Assembly: GCA_031270825.1 (NCBI GenBank)
Contig: JAISXH010000070.1
Location: 1 to 56,082 of the forward strand
Source: Bifidobacteriaceae bacterium
GTDB lineage: Bacteria > Actinomycetota > Actinomycetes > Actinomycetales > WQXJ01
Length of the DNA: 56,082 nucleotides
Reading direction: 5' to 3'
The notes under the pieces are model-generated. The model searched no databases and had not been told where the DNA came from. It saw only the letters and a list, made by a program, of their open reading frames with translations. Positions 18,290-25,469 of this stretch are shown piece after piece. A program made the position numbers and the translations under genes. Within the stretch, counting starts at the first letter, position 1; each line of letters starts with the position of its first letter.

Positions 18290-18304
18290 GCTAGCCATGC
18301 TAGC
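18290..18304. promoter_or_regulatory. Perfect dyad GCTAGC-CAT-GCTAGC
   Basis: A 6-bp perfect inverted repeat with a 3-bp spacer lies in the 215-bp gap between the minus-strand cluster and the divergent hsp70-like gene. It is about 95 bp upstream of the ATG at 18195, a suitable place for an operator of the cluster promoter. No CIRCE or HAIR heat-shock operator is present. Confidence 0.35.
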
Positions 18305-18330
18305 AACTGCCTTGACCGGCCGCAGTATTT

Positions 18331-18365
18331 CCTGAATGCCAGCGCTAACATTGCTGGGAATCAGG
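18331..18365. promoter_or_regulatory. 35-bp imperfect dyad upstream of the hsp70-like gene
   Basis: Arms CCTGAATGCCAGC (18331-18343) and GCTGGGAATCAGG (18353-18365) pair at 11 of 13 positions around a 9-bp spacer, and the dyad ends 45 bp before the GTG at 18411. A TTGACC (18312-18317) just upstream could be the -35 of the hsp70-like promoter, although I see no good -10. The dyad looks like a dimeric-regulator site able to control both divergent units. Confidence 0.4.
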
Positions 18366-18410
18366 TGAACATCAGTCGCCATCTTGTGACCCAGGGAATG
18401 GAGAGACCCA

Positions 18411-20033
18411 GTGTCTACAACCGGACGCGCAGTCGGTATCGATTTGGGAACCACCTTTTCGGCGGTCGCCTACCTGGGGGACGATGGCAAACCGCGGGTC
18501 CTGCCCAACCGCGAAGGCGAAGACGAAACCCCGTCGGTGGTTTTCTTCCCGCCCGGCGACGGCAAGGACGAACCGCTGGTGGGCACTATGGCCAAGAACT
18601 CGATCTCGGTCAGTTCGGATGATGTGGTGCAGTTCGTCAAACGGTCCATGGGCAATCCGGACTGGCGGTTCGTTTCCTCGACCGGCGAAGAGTATTCCCC
18701 CGAGGAGATCTCGGCCATAATCCTGCGGCGCCTGGTGGCGGACGCCGAGGAGGCGCTCGGGGAGCCGGTGGCAGGAGCGGTCATCACCGTGCCCGCCTAC
18801 TTCGGCGACGCCCGGCGGACCGCCACTCTGCAGGCCGCCGAGATCGCCGGCGTGAACGTGCTGGCCTTGTTGAACGAGCCCACCGCCGCCGCCCTGGCCT
18901 TCGGAGTGGAAGCCCAAGAGAACGCGACGGTGCTGGTCTACGACCTGGGCGGGGGCACGTTCGACGTCACCATAATGCAGTTCACCTCCGCCTTCGAAGG
19001 CCCGCAGTGGATCGAGATCGGCAAGCGCGGGGACTCCAATCTGGGCGGCTTCAACTGGGACAACGAGATGGTGAAGCTGATCATGCGCCGCATCGCGGAA
19101 CAAGGCGGCCCCAAGATCGCCGATGACGACTTGGACGAGATCGCCCAGTTGCGGGAGAAGGCCGAAGACGCCAAGCGCACCTTGACCACCGTCACCACGG
19201 CCACCCTGGTCTACGCCTTCCAGGGCAAGCCGTACCGGATCCGGATCACCCGGGAGGAATTCGAACAGGCCACCGCCAATCTGCTCGGCCGTACCAGGAG
19301 CATGGTCGAAGACACTTTGGACGAATCGAACCTGAGCTGGGAGGAAATCGACAACGTTCTATTGGTCGGCGGTTCGACCTTCATGCCGCAGGTCTCGCAG
19401 ATGCTCCACGATGTGACCGGCAAGCGGCCCTTGCGGACAGTCGACCCGAAACAGGCCGTGGCCCTGGGCGCCGGCGTGCGAGCCGGCTTCTTCGGCGAAC
19501 GCGGCGTGATCGGGGCCGAGGTCTCCTCCGGAGACGTCTCCGCGCAGGAAGGTCCGGTGGTCGAAGACGTCCGGCCGATCATCCCCAGAGACACCTTCCG
19601 GGCAGCGGCCGACGAGGCCACCGGCCACGCCTTGGGCGTTGTGATGCTTGACGCCACCGACGGCAAGACCGAGGTCAACATCGAGGTGATCCCGCGCAAC
19701 ACCAACTATTCCAAAGCCGTCGGCGAGGCTCTAGCGCTCACCCGGCTGGACAAACAGCCGACGCTGACGGTACGGGTCACCCAGGGTGATGGCCGCGACC
19801 TGCGATGGGTTACCCAAATCGGTTCGGTCACTTTCCCGATCCCCGAATACCCCGCCGGCGCGCGATTCACAATCCGCTACCAGTACGACAGCAATGAACG
19901 CATCTTCGTGGAGGTGATCGACGAGCAGGCGTCCAGATCACTTGGTGTCTTCCCGGTCAAGCGCAAGGCAAACCTGGACCAGCGGCAAGTCTCGGAGTCC
20001 CGAACTAAAGTGATGGGTTTGATCATCGACTGA
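18411..20033 (+). CDS. Hsp70-family protein lacking the C-terminal lid
   Basis: A 540-aa protein, GTG start with GGAG 7 nt upstream. The actin/Hsp70 ATPase motifs are intact: phosphate-1 GIDLGTTFSAVAYLG near residue 8, connect-1 NEPTAAALAFG near 162, phosphate-2 DLGGGTFDVT near 180, and adenosine motif VLLVGGSTFMP near 318. DnaK is about 610-640 aa; here the substrate-binding part is short and beta-rich and the helical lid and acidic tail are missing. No dnaJ or grpE gene is nearby. The phosphate-2 loop and the ATPase are those of a functional hydrolase. Divergent from the tubulin/GTPase operon, it is likely its dedicated chaperone or remodeller rather than the housekeeping DnaK. Confidence 0.85.
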   Translation: MSTTGRAVGIDLGTTFSAVAYLGDDGKPRVLPNREGEDETPSVVFFPPGDGKDEPLVGTMAKNSISVSSDDVVQFVKRSMGNPDWRFVSSTGEEYSPEEISAIILRRLVADAEEALGEPVAGAVITVPAYFGDARRTATLQAAEIAGVNVLALLNEPTAAALAFGVEAQENATVLVYDLGGGTFDVTIMQFTSAFEGPQWIEIGKRGDSNLGGFNWDNEMVKLIMRRIAEQGGPKIADDDLDEIAQLREKAEDAKRTLTTVTTATLVYAFQGKPYRIRITREEFEQATANLLGRTRSMVEDTLDESNLSWEEIDNVLLVGGSTFMPQVSQMLHDVTGKRPLRTVDPKQAVALGAGVRAGFFGERGVIGAEVSSGDVSAQEGPVVEDVRPIIPRDTFRAAADEATGHALGVVMLDATDGKTEVNIEVIPRNTNYSKAVGEALALTRLDKQPTLTVRVTQGDGRDLRWVTQIGSVTFPIPEYPAGARFTIRYQYDSNERIFVEVIDEQASRSLGVFPVKRKANLDQRQVSESRTKVMGLIID

Positions 20034-20129
20034 GCGACCGGCCCCGCCAGCGCTGGTCGAGCATTGATCGCTGGTTACGTTGGCTTGCGTGGCCCGTCGC
20101 GTTCTGGTACAAAAGGAGATTACTTCCCC

Positions 20130-20165
20130 ATGGGGCCCCATCAAACGAAGAAAACTCGGAGTTGA
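20130..20165 (+). CDS. Possible 11-residue leader peptide
   Basis: ATG 20130 follows AAAGGAG with an 11-nt spacer and opens MGPHQTKKTRS, stopping at TGA 20163-20165, three bases before the GTG of the secreted protein. The reading frame is short enough to arise by chance. Its own ribosome site and the close stop/start spacing suggest translational coupling. Confidence 0.22.
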   Translation: MGPHQTKKTRS

Positions 20166-20168
20166 ATT

Positions 20169-20639
20169 GTGAAGAAGATCCACAGAGTTCTTGCTGCGGC
20201 GGCGATTTCTGTCGGCCTGGTGACCGCCGGCGCCGGCGCCGTGTTGGCCGCACCCTCGCCCGCGCCAGCACCCACAGCCGGCAACTCCGCCTACACCCCG
20301 GTGGTAACGGTCGCCTCGACCACCGCCGTCCAGGGCGGGGCCGTCTCCTTGACGCTGGATGGTTTCCTGCCCGGCGAGCAAGTCGAGATCGGCGTCCGGT
20401 CGGATTACCAGAAGCTGATTGTCTGGACCGTCGATTCCTCGGGCGGGGTCAGCGGCTCTGTCACCTTGCCTGACGACCTGTCGGTCGGCACGCACACGAT
20501 CATCGCCCAGGGGCTGACCTCTGGACGTACGGCTCATATCGAGATCAACGTCGTGGCCAAGCCCACGTCGGCCGCCGGCCCGGGCTCCACAGCCAAGAGC
20601 GGGCTGCCCCGAGCCTCCAACGACGTCCCCACGAGTTGA
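20169..20639 (+). CDS. Small secreted Ig-like protein beside a sortase
   Basis: A 156-aa protein, GTG start with GGAG 7 nt before. It has a classical signal peptide (KKIHR, then a hydrophobic core, cut near VLAAPS), a Pro/Ala linker and one Ig-like domain (VQGGAVSLTLDGFLPGEQVE; GVSGSVTLPDDLSVGTHTI). The C-terminus SGLPRASNDVPTS looks like a degenerate LPxTG-type sorting motif but has no hydrophobic segment or basic tail. It precedes a sortase gene by 113 bp and is presumably its partner. It is either released into the medium or is a decayed sortase substrate. Confidence 0.65.
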   Translation: MKKIHRVLAAAAISVGLVTAGAGAVLAAPSPAPAPTAGNSAYTPVVTVASTTAVQGGAVSLTLDGFLPGEQVEIGVRSDYQKLIVWTVDSSGGVSGSVTLPDDLSVGTHTIIAQGLTSGRTAHIEINVVAKPTSAAGPGSTAKSGLPRASNDVPTS

Positions 20640-20752
20640 TTCTCCGTAGCTCTTCGGTTTTCTGACTTCAGACCGGGGGTCGCCCGGGGCCTGCTGAATA
20701 GCAAGGCCTTGAGGCGGCCTCCGGTCTTCTTCACGAAAGGAGGGATTCTGCC

Positions 20753-22033
20753 TTGAGCGACGACACCCCAGACGCGGGGGAAACTGAGCCGGCCGAGGCG
20801 CCGGACCAAGCGGCGGCCGGGGCTGCAGAGCCTGGCGACTCAGCGGAACCCGACCACGGGCCCGAACCTGAAGACACCGGGGAATCCGAAGACAAGGCAG
20901 AGCCCGAAGCAGCGGCGGAGCCTGACGAAGTCGAGGAACCCGAGGACCAGGCAGAGCCTGACGAAGTAGCCGAGCCCGGCGAAACCGAGGAACCCGGGGA
21001 CGAGACAGAGCCTGAAGCCGAGGCGGAGCCCGACGAAGCAGCAGAGCCCGACCATGCCGAGGAACCCGAAGACGAGGCAGAGCCGAACGAAACAGCGGAC
21101 CCTGACGACGCTGAAGGCCCTTCAGACGAGGCAGAGCCCGACGACCGGGCAGAGCCCGAGGACGCTGGAACACCCGACCAGGACGACGAGGAAGACCGGG
21201 ACGACCAGGACGAAGACTCCGAAGACCAGGCCACCGCTGACGACACCGCCGCCCTTGAGACCCCGCCGGAAGCTGCGGGGTTCGCCACCCGGCGCAGTCT
21301 CAGGGGCCGTTCGCGCCGCCGTTCCCGCAAGCTGCTCTTTGTAGTCGGCGCGCTGGTCGCGGTCACCGTAATCGCCTGGGCGGTCATCATCGTGGCGGGC
21401 AATGGCCGCCAGCGGCCCACCGCCGCCGGGCCGTCCTTGGCGCAAGGCGACCTCAGCGTGTTCAAGATCGAGCCGCCGCCGCCAGACGTCGCCTCACAGC
21501 CCACTCATCTGCGCATCGAAGCGATCGACGTGGACGCGAACATCGTCCCCTACACAGTCGAGGACGCCAAACAGGGCTCCGACGGGCTCACCGGCCAACC
21601 CTGCTACGAGGACGGCGTCATCACTTGCGTCGACCCGCCTTCGCTGCAATTGGTCTATTGGCAAGTGGGCGGCCGGGCGGGCGTCGAATATGGCGACATG
21701 CCGGGCGGCGATTCGCGCGGCACGGTCTACCTCCACGGCCACGCCGGAGACCCGGCCCAAGAGCCGGTCTTCAACAATCTGCCCAACCTGCAGATCGGCG
21801 ACACCGCCGAGGTGTCGACCGAATACGGCGTGTTCACCTACACAGTTGAAACAGTCCGCAACATTCCCAAGGACGATTACCCCTGGGACCCGGAGGCGCT
21901 CAAACAGGTCCCCGGACGATTGCTGTTGGTGACCTGCTTCCACGGCCAGGACGCCACCACCGAGGGCGGCTTCTCCACCGACAACACGGTCGTGACCCTG
22001 CGTCTGAGCGACACTCGCGGGCTCGACAGCTAG
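20753..22033 (+). CDS. Sortase with long acidic N-terminal extension
   Basis: A 426-aa protein. The TTG start is supported by AAAGGAGGG 9-10 nt upstream. Residues 1-165 are an extremely acidic, repetitive Glu/Pro/Ala/Asp stretch, followed by an Arg-rich patch (RRSLRGRSRRRSRK) and a TM helix (LLFVVGALVAVTVIAWAVII). The extracellular C-terminus is a sortase domain with catalytic His330 (LHGHAG), Cys395 (LLVTC) and Arg417. The single-pass, small-domain form resembles class F-type actinobacterial sortases. The enzyme would cleave sorting motifs and attach proteins to the wall. It is flanked by a possible secreted substrate and an LCP protein. Confidence 0.8.
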   Translation: MSDDTPDAGETEPAEAPDQAAAGAAEPGDSAEPDHGPEPEDTGESEDKAEPEAAAEPDEVEEPEDQAEPDEVAEPGETEEPGDETEPEAEAEPDEAAEPDHAEEPEDEAEPNETADPDDAEGPSDEAEPDDRAEPEDAGTPDQDDEEDRDDQDEDSEDQATADDTAALETPPEAAGFATRRSLRGRSRRRSRKLLFVVGALVAVTVIAWAVIIVAGNGRQRPTAAGPSLAQGDLSVFKIEPPPPDVASQPTHLRIEAIDVDANIVPYTVEDAKQGSDGLTGQPCYEDGVITCVDPPSLQLVYWQVGGRAGVEYGDMPGGDSRGTVYLHGHAGDPAQEPVFNNLPNLQIGDTAEVSTEYGVFTYTVETVRNIPKDDYPWDPEALKQVPGRLLLVTCFHGQDATTEGGFSTDNTVVTLRLSDTRGLDS

Positions 22034-22049
22034 CCATCCGCCTGCGGCC

Positions 22050-23153
22050 GTGAAGACCAGTTCGCCCAGCAGCGCCCCGTCGTCAGACAGCGGCGAATCC
22101 CCGACCGCGCCCAAGAACGCGCCCGAGGACGCGCCCTCCAGCTGGCTGAAGCGTCTTGGCCGGCGGCCCCTCAAGCCGGCCGTGAACGCCGCCACCGGCC
22201 GACGCAAGGTTAGGCGGGTGGCGGCGACGGTCGGCATCGTGCTCCTGGCTTTGACGCTGGCGGTGTCCGTCGACGCGGCCGTCCTGGTGCTGCGGGTGGA
22301 CCGATTCCCGATCCCGGCCACCACCAGCGCCGCCCCGGGCGAGACCTGGGTGCTGGTGGGAACCGACTCGCGGGAGCACCGGCCGCCTGGTCGAGACATC
22401 TACTACGACGGTGGCCTGCCGGGCGCCATCGGCGAACGAGCCGACATCATCTTGGTGCTCCGGCTCGAAGCCGACGGCTCCACGCAAGTGGTGTCGGTGC
22501 CGCGGGACATGGTGTTGCCGCGAACAGTTGACGGCGGCCACGAACGGGTGGCCGTGGCTCTGGAACAAGGCGAGGCCGAGCTGGTTCACGCGCTCTGCGC
22601 CGGGCTCGGCATCCCCACTGATCATTTGGTCAAAGTGACGTTGCGCGGCTTTGTCGAAGCCGTCGACGCGCTGGGCGGCCTGACCCTCGACTTCGAGCAT
22701 TCGACCCGCGACTACTACAGCTTCCTTGAGCCCACCGGGGCCGGCAGCCAGACCCTGGACGGAGAAGCGGCCTTGGCCTTCGTCCGCTCCCGCCATCCGG
22801 AATACCTGATCGACGGGAAGTGGCGGGAGACCGGCCTTGACGAGGGCAACGCCTATCGCGCCTCGAACGCCGCCACAACGGTGGCCGCGCTGCAGCGATC
22901 AGCCCAAGACGCGCTGTCCGATCCGATCCGTCTGCAGCGGGCGGCTTGGGCCGTCAGCGGCGGTTTCCAGGTGGATGAACAGACGTCGTTGTGGTCGTTG
23001 GCGCAGTTGGCCCGCGCCAGCGCAGGCGCCAACATGATCACCTTGCCGGGAGCGACCACCGGTTCGGAGTTGGCGCTGTTGGCCGACCAGACCACCTACG
23101 ATGCCGTCTCGGCCGCCGGGTACACACCGGGAAGCTGCCAGGTCGTCCCGTGA
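22050..23153 (+). CDS. LytR-CpsA-Psr (LCP) family glycopolymer transferase
   Basis: A 367-aa protein, GTG start, 16 bp after the sortase stop. A cytosolic N-terminus with a basic stretch and a TM helix (VAATVGIVLLALTLAVSVDA) precede the LCP catalytic domain. Visible signatures are LVGTDSREH, ERADIILVLRL, VVSVPRDMVLP (the conserved Arg-Asp) and ALAFVRSRHPE. LCP enzymes transfer undecaprenyl-linked teichoic acids, capsule or arabinogalactan-like glycans onto peptidoglycan at the outer membrane face. Position next to a sortase suggests a joint surface-assembly function. The Cys before the C-terminus (GSCQVVP) is not a typical feature. Confidence 0.85.
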   Translation: MKTSSPSSAPSSDSGESPTAPKNAPEDAPSSWLKRLGRRPLKPAVNAATGRRKVRRVAATVGIVLLALTLAVSVDAAVLVLRVDRFPIPATTSAAPGETWVLVGTDSREHRPPGRDIYYDGGLPGAIGERADIILVLRLEADGSTQVVSVPRDMVLPRTVDGGHERVAVALEQGEAELVHALCAGLGIPTDHLVKVTLRGFVEAVDALGGLTLDFEHSTRDYYSFLEPTGAGSQTLDGEAALAFVRSRHPEYLIDGKWRETGLDEGNAYRASNAATTVAALQRSAQDALSDPIRLQRAAWAVSGGFQVDEQTSLWSLAQLARASAGANMITLPGATTGSELALLADQTTYDAVSAAGYTPGSCQVVP

Positions 23154-23337
23154 GCGCGGCCGGGCGCGGCTGGGCGCGGCTGATGGCCTGGCGCCTGACG
23201 GAGCGAGCATTCCGGTGACTTCCCGGCCGGCCGCGCCCGCTCGGCTGAACAGGGCGGGCTTCTAGGCGTCTAGGCCGAGGCCAGGCCGTCCAGCCTGTGA
23301 CCCACCCTTGGGCGAGGGGTTTGCGCTGGCCAGTCCT

Positions 23338-23883
23338 TCATTCAGCGCCGATTTCGAGCAAAGACCGCGCCCAGTCGGGAAGCTCGACGTCTTCTTCTTC
23401 GAGGGCCTCGAGAAGCTGATCGCGGCCGTAATCGACTCCGTCGGCGATCTGCGCGCTAGAGGCGGCCGCAGTTCGGGCCAAAGAGTCGACCCCGGCGCTG
23501 AAGCCCCAGGGCAACGTGGCCATGGGGCCCACAACGGCCAGTCCCAACCCGATCCCGGCCATCACCCGGTGAGCCCCTTTGACCAAGCCGACAATGCAGA
23601 AGACGATCGCGACCACCGGCGCCGCGGCCAGGAGCAACAAAGCCAGGAGCCACCACTTGGCCGTGTCGAACGGCGAAGGGTCGATTCGAATGGTGGCCAG
23701 ACAGGCCCAGGCGGCCAGGCCGATCCCGGCCGTGGCGACCGCCGCCAAGACCAGGCCCACCACTCCCGCGACGCCCTTCTTCTTGGCCACGAGGGCGGCC
23801 GGGCCGGGCGCCACGCCGTATGGCAACGGCTGGCCCGGCAGGGCCGGTCCGCCGCCTGGATGCTGGGGATATGTTGCACTCAT
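23338..23883 (-). CDS. DUF4190-like small membrane protein
   Basis: A 181-aa protein. I chose ATG 23883, which excludes an upstream reading frame that would run through the tRNA gene. A Gly/Pro N-terminus (YPQHPGGGPALPG) is followed by three hydrophobic segments (VAGVVGLVLAAVATAGIGLA; WLLALLLLAAAPVVAIVFCI; VMAGIGLGLAVVGPMATLPW) and an acidic soluble tail. The architecture matches DUF4190-type actinobacterial membrane proteins of unknown role; the family call is by appearance only. It is transcribed away from fhaA, on the other side of the tRNA. Confidence 0.6.
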   Translation of the reverse strand: MSATYPQHPGGGPALPGQPLPYGVAPGPAALVAKKKGVAGVVGLVLAAVATAGIGLAAWACLATIRIDPSPFDTAKWWLLALLLLAAAPVVAIVFCIVGLVKGAHRVMAGIGLGLAVVGPMATLPWGFSAGVDSLARTAAASSAQIADGVDYGRDQLLEALEEEDVELPDWARSLLEIGAE

Positions 23884-23932
23884 GATCTCCGCCTCGCCCT
23901 CGGAACGTGGTGCTGCTGTCAGTGCGAATAGT

Positions 23933-24019
23933 TGGTGCGCGAGGGGGGAGTTGAACCCCCACGCCCTTTCGGGCACACGGACCTGAACCGTGCGCGTCTG
24001 CCTATTCCGCCACTCGCGC
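23933..24019 (-). tRNA. tRNA-Leu (CAG)
   Basis: Reading the minus strand, the acceptor GCGCGAG (24019-24013) pairs with CTCGCGC (23943-23937). It is followed by discriminator A and a genome-encoded CCA (23935-23933). The anticodon loop TTCAGGT gives CAG, flanked by a CACGG/CCGTG stem. A long variable arm (GCCCGAAAGGGC) marks a class II leucine tRNA, and the T arm carries GTTCAAC. A leucine tRNA next to fhaA is the arrangement also known in Mycobacterium tuberculosis. Confidence 0.95.
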
Positions 24020-24102
24020 GCAAGCGATGAGGCTAGCATGAATTGCGTTCGGAGGGGAATCTGAGACGTGGTCCGGTCGCCAGACCTATACGCACGGGGG
24101 AA

Positions 24103-24127
24103 GGAAGTCGTTACCATTGGCTAGGTT
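24103..24127 (+). promoter_or_regulatory. ECF-sigma-like promoter candidate for the fhaA-pknB operon
   Basis: GGAAGT (24103-24108), a 16-bp spacer and GTT (24125-24127) resemble the GGAAC/GTT promoters used by extracytoplasmic-function sigma factors, 24 bp before the fhaA GTG. No better sigma-70-type site was seen in the 130-bp gap after the tRNA. Confidence 0.28.
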
Positions 24128-24150
24128 CTTGCAGTGGGGAGGGATAGCAG

Positions 24151-24870
24151 GTGACATTCCTCGACCGGTTTGAGAAAGGCGTCGAGCGCGCAGTCAATGG
24201 CGCCTTCGCCAAAGCATCACGTAGTGAGGTGAAACCAGTGGACCTGGCTTCGGCGCTCCGGCGCGAGTTGGACGACAAGGCGGCCGTGCTGGCCCGCGGG
24301 CGAGCCGTGGTGCCGAACGAGTTCGTCATCGAACTCTCGACCCCAGATTTCGACCGCCTCTTGGACTGGGGCGCTGAGGCGATGGGCGAGGAACTCCAAG
24401 AAGGCGTGGCCCAGCACGCGGCCTCTCAACGCTATGCCTTCGTCGGCCCGGTCTCAGTGACCTTCGAGGAAGACCCGGACCTTGAGGTCGGCATCTTCCG
24501 GGTCCGCTCTGAGACGGTTCGCGGGGCTGTGGCGCCGGCCGGACCGGCATCGGCGACCTCGCGGCACCCGATCGTCGACATCGACGGTCAACGCTATCTG
24601 CTGACCGGACCGGTCACGGTGATCGGTCGCGGCTCGGACGCCGACATCATTGTCGAAGACACCGGGGTGTCAAGACGGCATGTCGAAATCAGGCTCACGC
24701 CCGAGGGGCCCATCGCCACCGACCTCGGTTCGACCAACGGCACGTTCGTCGAAGGCCACCGCATCACCAACGCCCTGCTGGTGGACGGCAACACCCTCAC
24801 CGTCGGCCGGACCCAAGTGGTGTTTTGGACCGGCGAGTCGACCGACTTGGGTTTTGATCCTGAGAACTGA
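24151..24870 (+). CDS. fhaA: FhaA: DUF3662/FHA phosphothreonine-binding protein
   Basis: A 239-aa protein, GTG start with GGGGAGGG upstream. The N-terminal DUF3662 domain (DRFEKGVERAVNGAFAKASR; residues 1-125) is joined by a very short linker to a C-terminal FHA domain with IGRGSDADI, SRRHVEI and DLGSTNGTFV, the Arg, Ser and Asn contacts for phosphothreonine. Mycobacterial FhaA is more than twice as long because of a disordered linker; this compact form is common in other actinobacteria. It binds phosphorylated partners of PknA/PknB and modulates peptidoglycan synthesis at growth sites. First gene of the seven-gene operon. Confidence 0.92.
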   Translation: MTFLDRFEKGVERAVNGAFAKASRSEVKPVDLASALRRELDDKAAVLARGRAVVPNEFVIELSTPDFDRLLDWGAEAMGEELQEGVAQHAASQRYAFVGPVSVTFEEDPDLEVGIFRVRSETVRGAVAPAGPASATSRHPIVDIDGQRYLLTGPVTVIGRGSDADIIVEDTGVSRRHVEIRLTPEGPIATDLGSTNGTFVEGHRITNALLVDGNTLTVGRTQVVFWTGESTDLGFDPEN

Positions 24871-24895
24871 CCCCGGGCCCAACTAAGGTTGAGGC

Positions 24896-25468
24896 ATGGG
24901 AGAGCTGTCGGTCTCGTTGCTCCGGCTCGGCTATTTGCTGATGCTATGGCTGTTCGTGCTCGCGGCTCTGGTCACCTTGCGACGTGACATCTACGGGACC
25001 ACCATCCGGCGGCGTGACGCCTCCCCCGGCGACCGGTCGGAACCGAAGAAACGGGCCCGGGTGGGCCGGCCGGCCGAGTTGGCGCCCGCTGCGGTGGCGA
25101 CTCCCGCGCCGGCCATCCCGCCGCTGGCGGCGAACCTGGTCCCGCCCCACGCCGGCGCCCAGTCCGTCAATCCCTCCTCCCCGACCCGCCTGGTGGTCAA
25201 GACCGGCCCGCTCAAGGGCACCACGCTGCCGCTGACGCGCGCGCCAGTGGTGATCGGCCGCTCCTCGACCGCCAATCTGGTCCTTGACGACGAGTTCGCT
25301 TCTGGACGCCACGCCCAACTGGTGCCGCGACATGGCGGCTGGGTGCTGGAAGACTTGGGCTCGACCAACGGCACGTTCATTGGTCGTGAGAGAATTGCGG
25401 CCCCGATCGAAGTGACTGCAGGCCAGTCGATCCGGATCGGCAACACAACCTTGGAGGTGCTGAGATAG
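24896..25468 (+). CDS. fhaB: FhaB (FipA): membrane-anchored FHA protein
   Basis: A 190-aa protein, ATG start. An N-terminal TM helix (VSLLRLGYLLMLWLFVLAAL) is followed by a basic linker and an FHA domain with VIGRSSTANL, SGRHAQLV and DLGSTNGTFIG. The phosphothreonine-binding Arg, Ser/His and Asn residues are all present. FhaB interacts with phosphorylated division proteins and supports septal wall synthesis. The gene lies 25 bp after fhaA and ends 1 bp before the pstP start, in the conserved order. Confidence 0.92.
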   Translation: MGELSVSLLRLGYLLMLWLFVLAALVTLRRDIYGTTIRRRDASPGDRSEPKKRARVGRPAELAPAAVATPAPAIPPLAANLVPPHAGAQSVNPSSPTRLVVKTGPLKGTTLPLTRAPVVIGRSSTANLVLDDEFASGRHAQLVPRHGGWVLEDLGSTNGTFIGRERIAAPIEVTAGQSIRIGNTTLEVLR

Positions 25469-25469
25469 C

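Noticed and set aside
18196-18410. CIRCE or HAIR heat-shock operator upstream of hsp70
   Set aside because: Neither TTAGCACTC-N9-GAGTGCTAA nor CTTGAGT-N7-ACTCAAG is present; only unrelated dyads.
21494-22796. Long antisense frames opposite the sortase and LCP genes
   Set aside because: Typical shadows in high-GC DNA; low-complexity Arg/Gly composition and no recognised domain.
23884-24117. N-terminal extension of the small membrane protein across the tRNA-Leu gene
   Set aside because: The tRNA is well formed with an encoded CCA; the frame through it is accidental.
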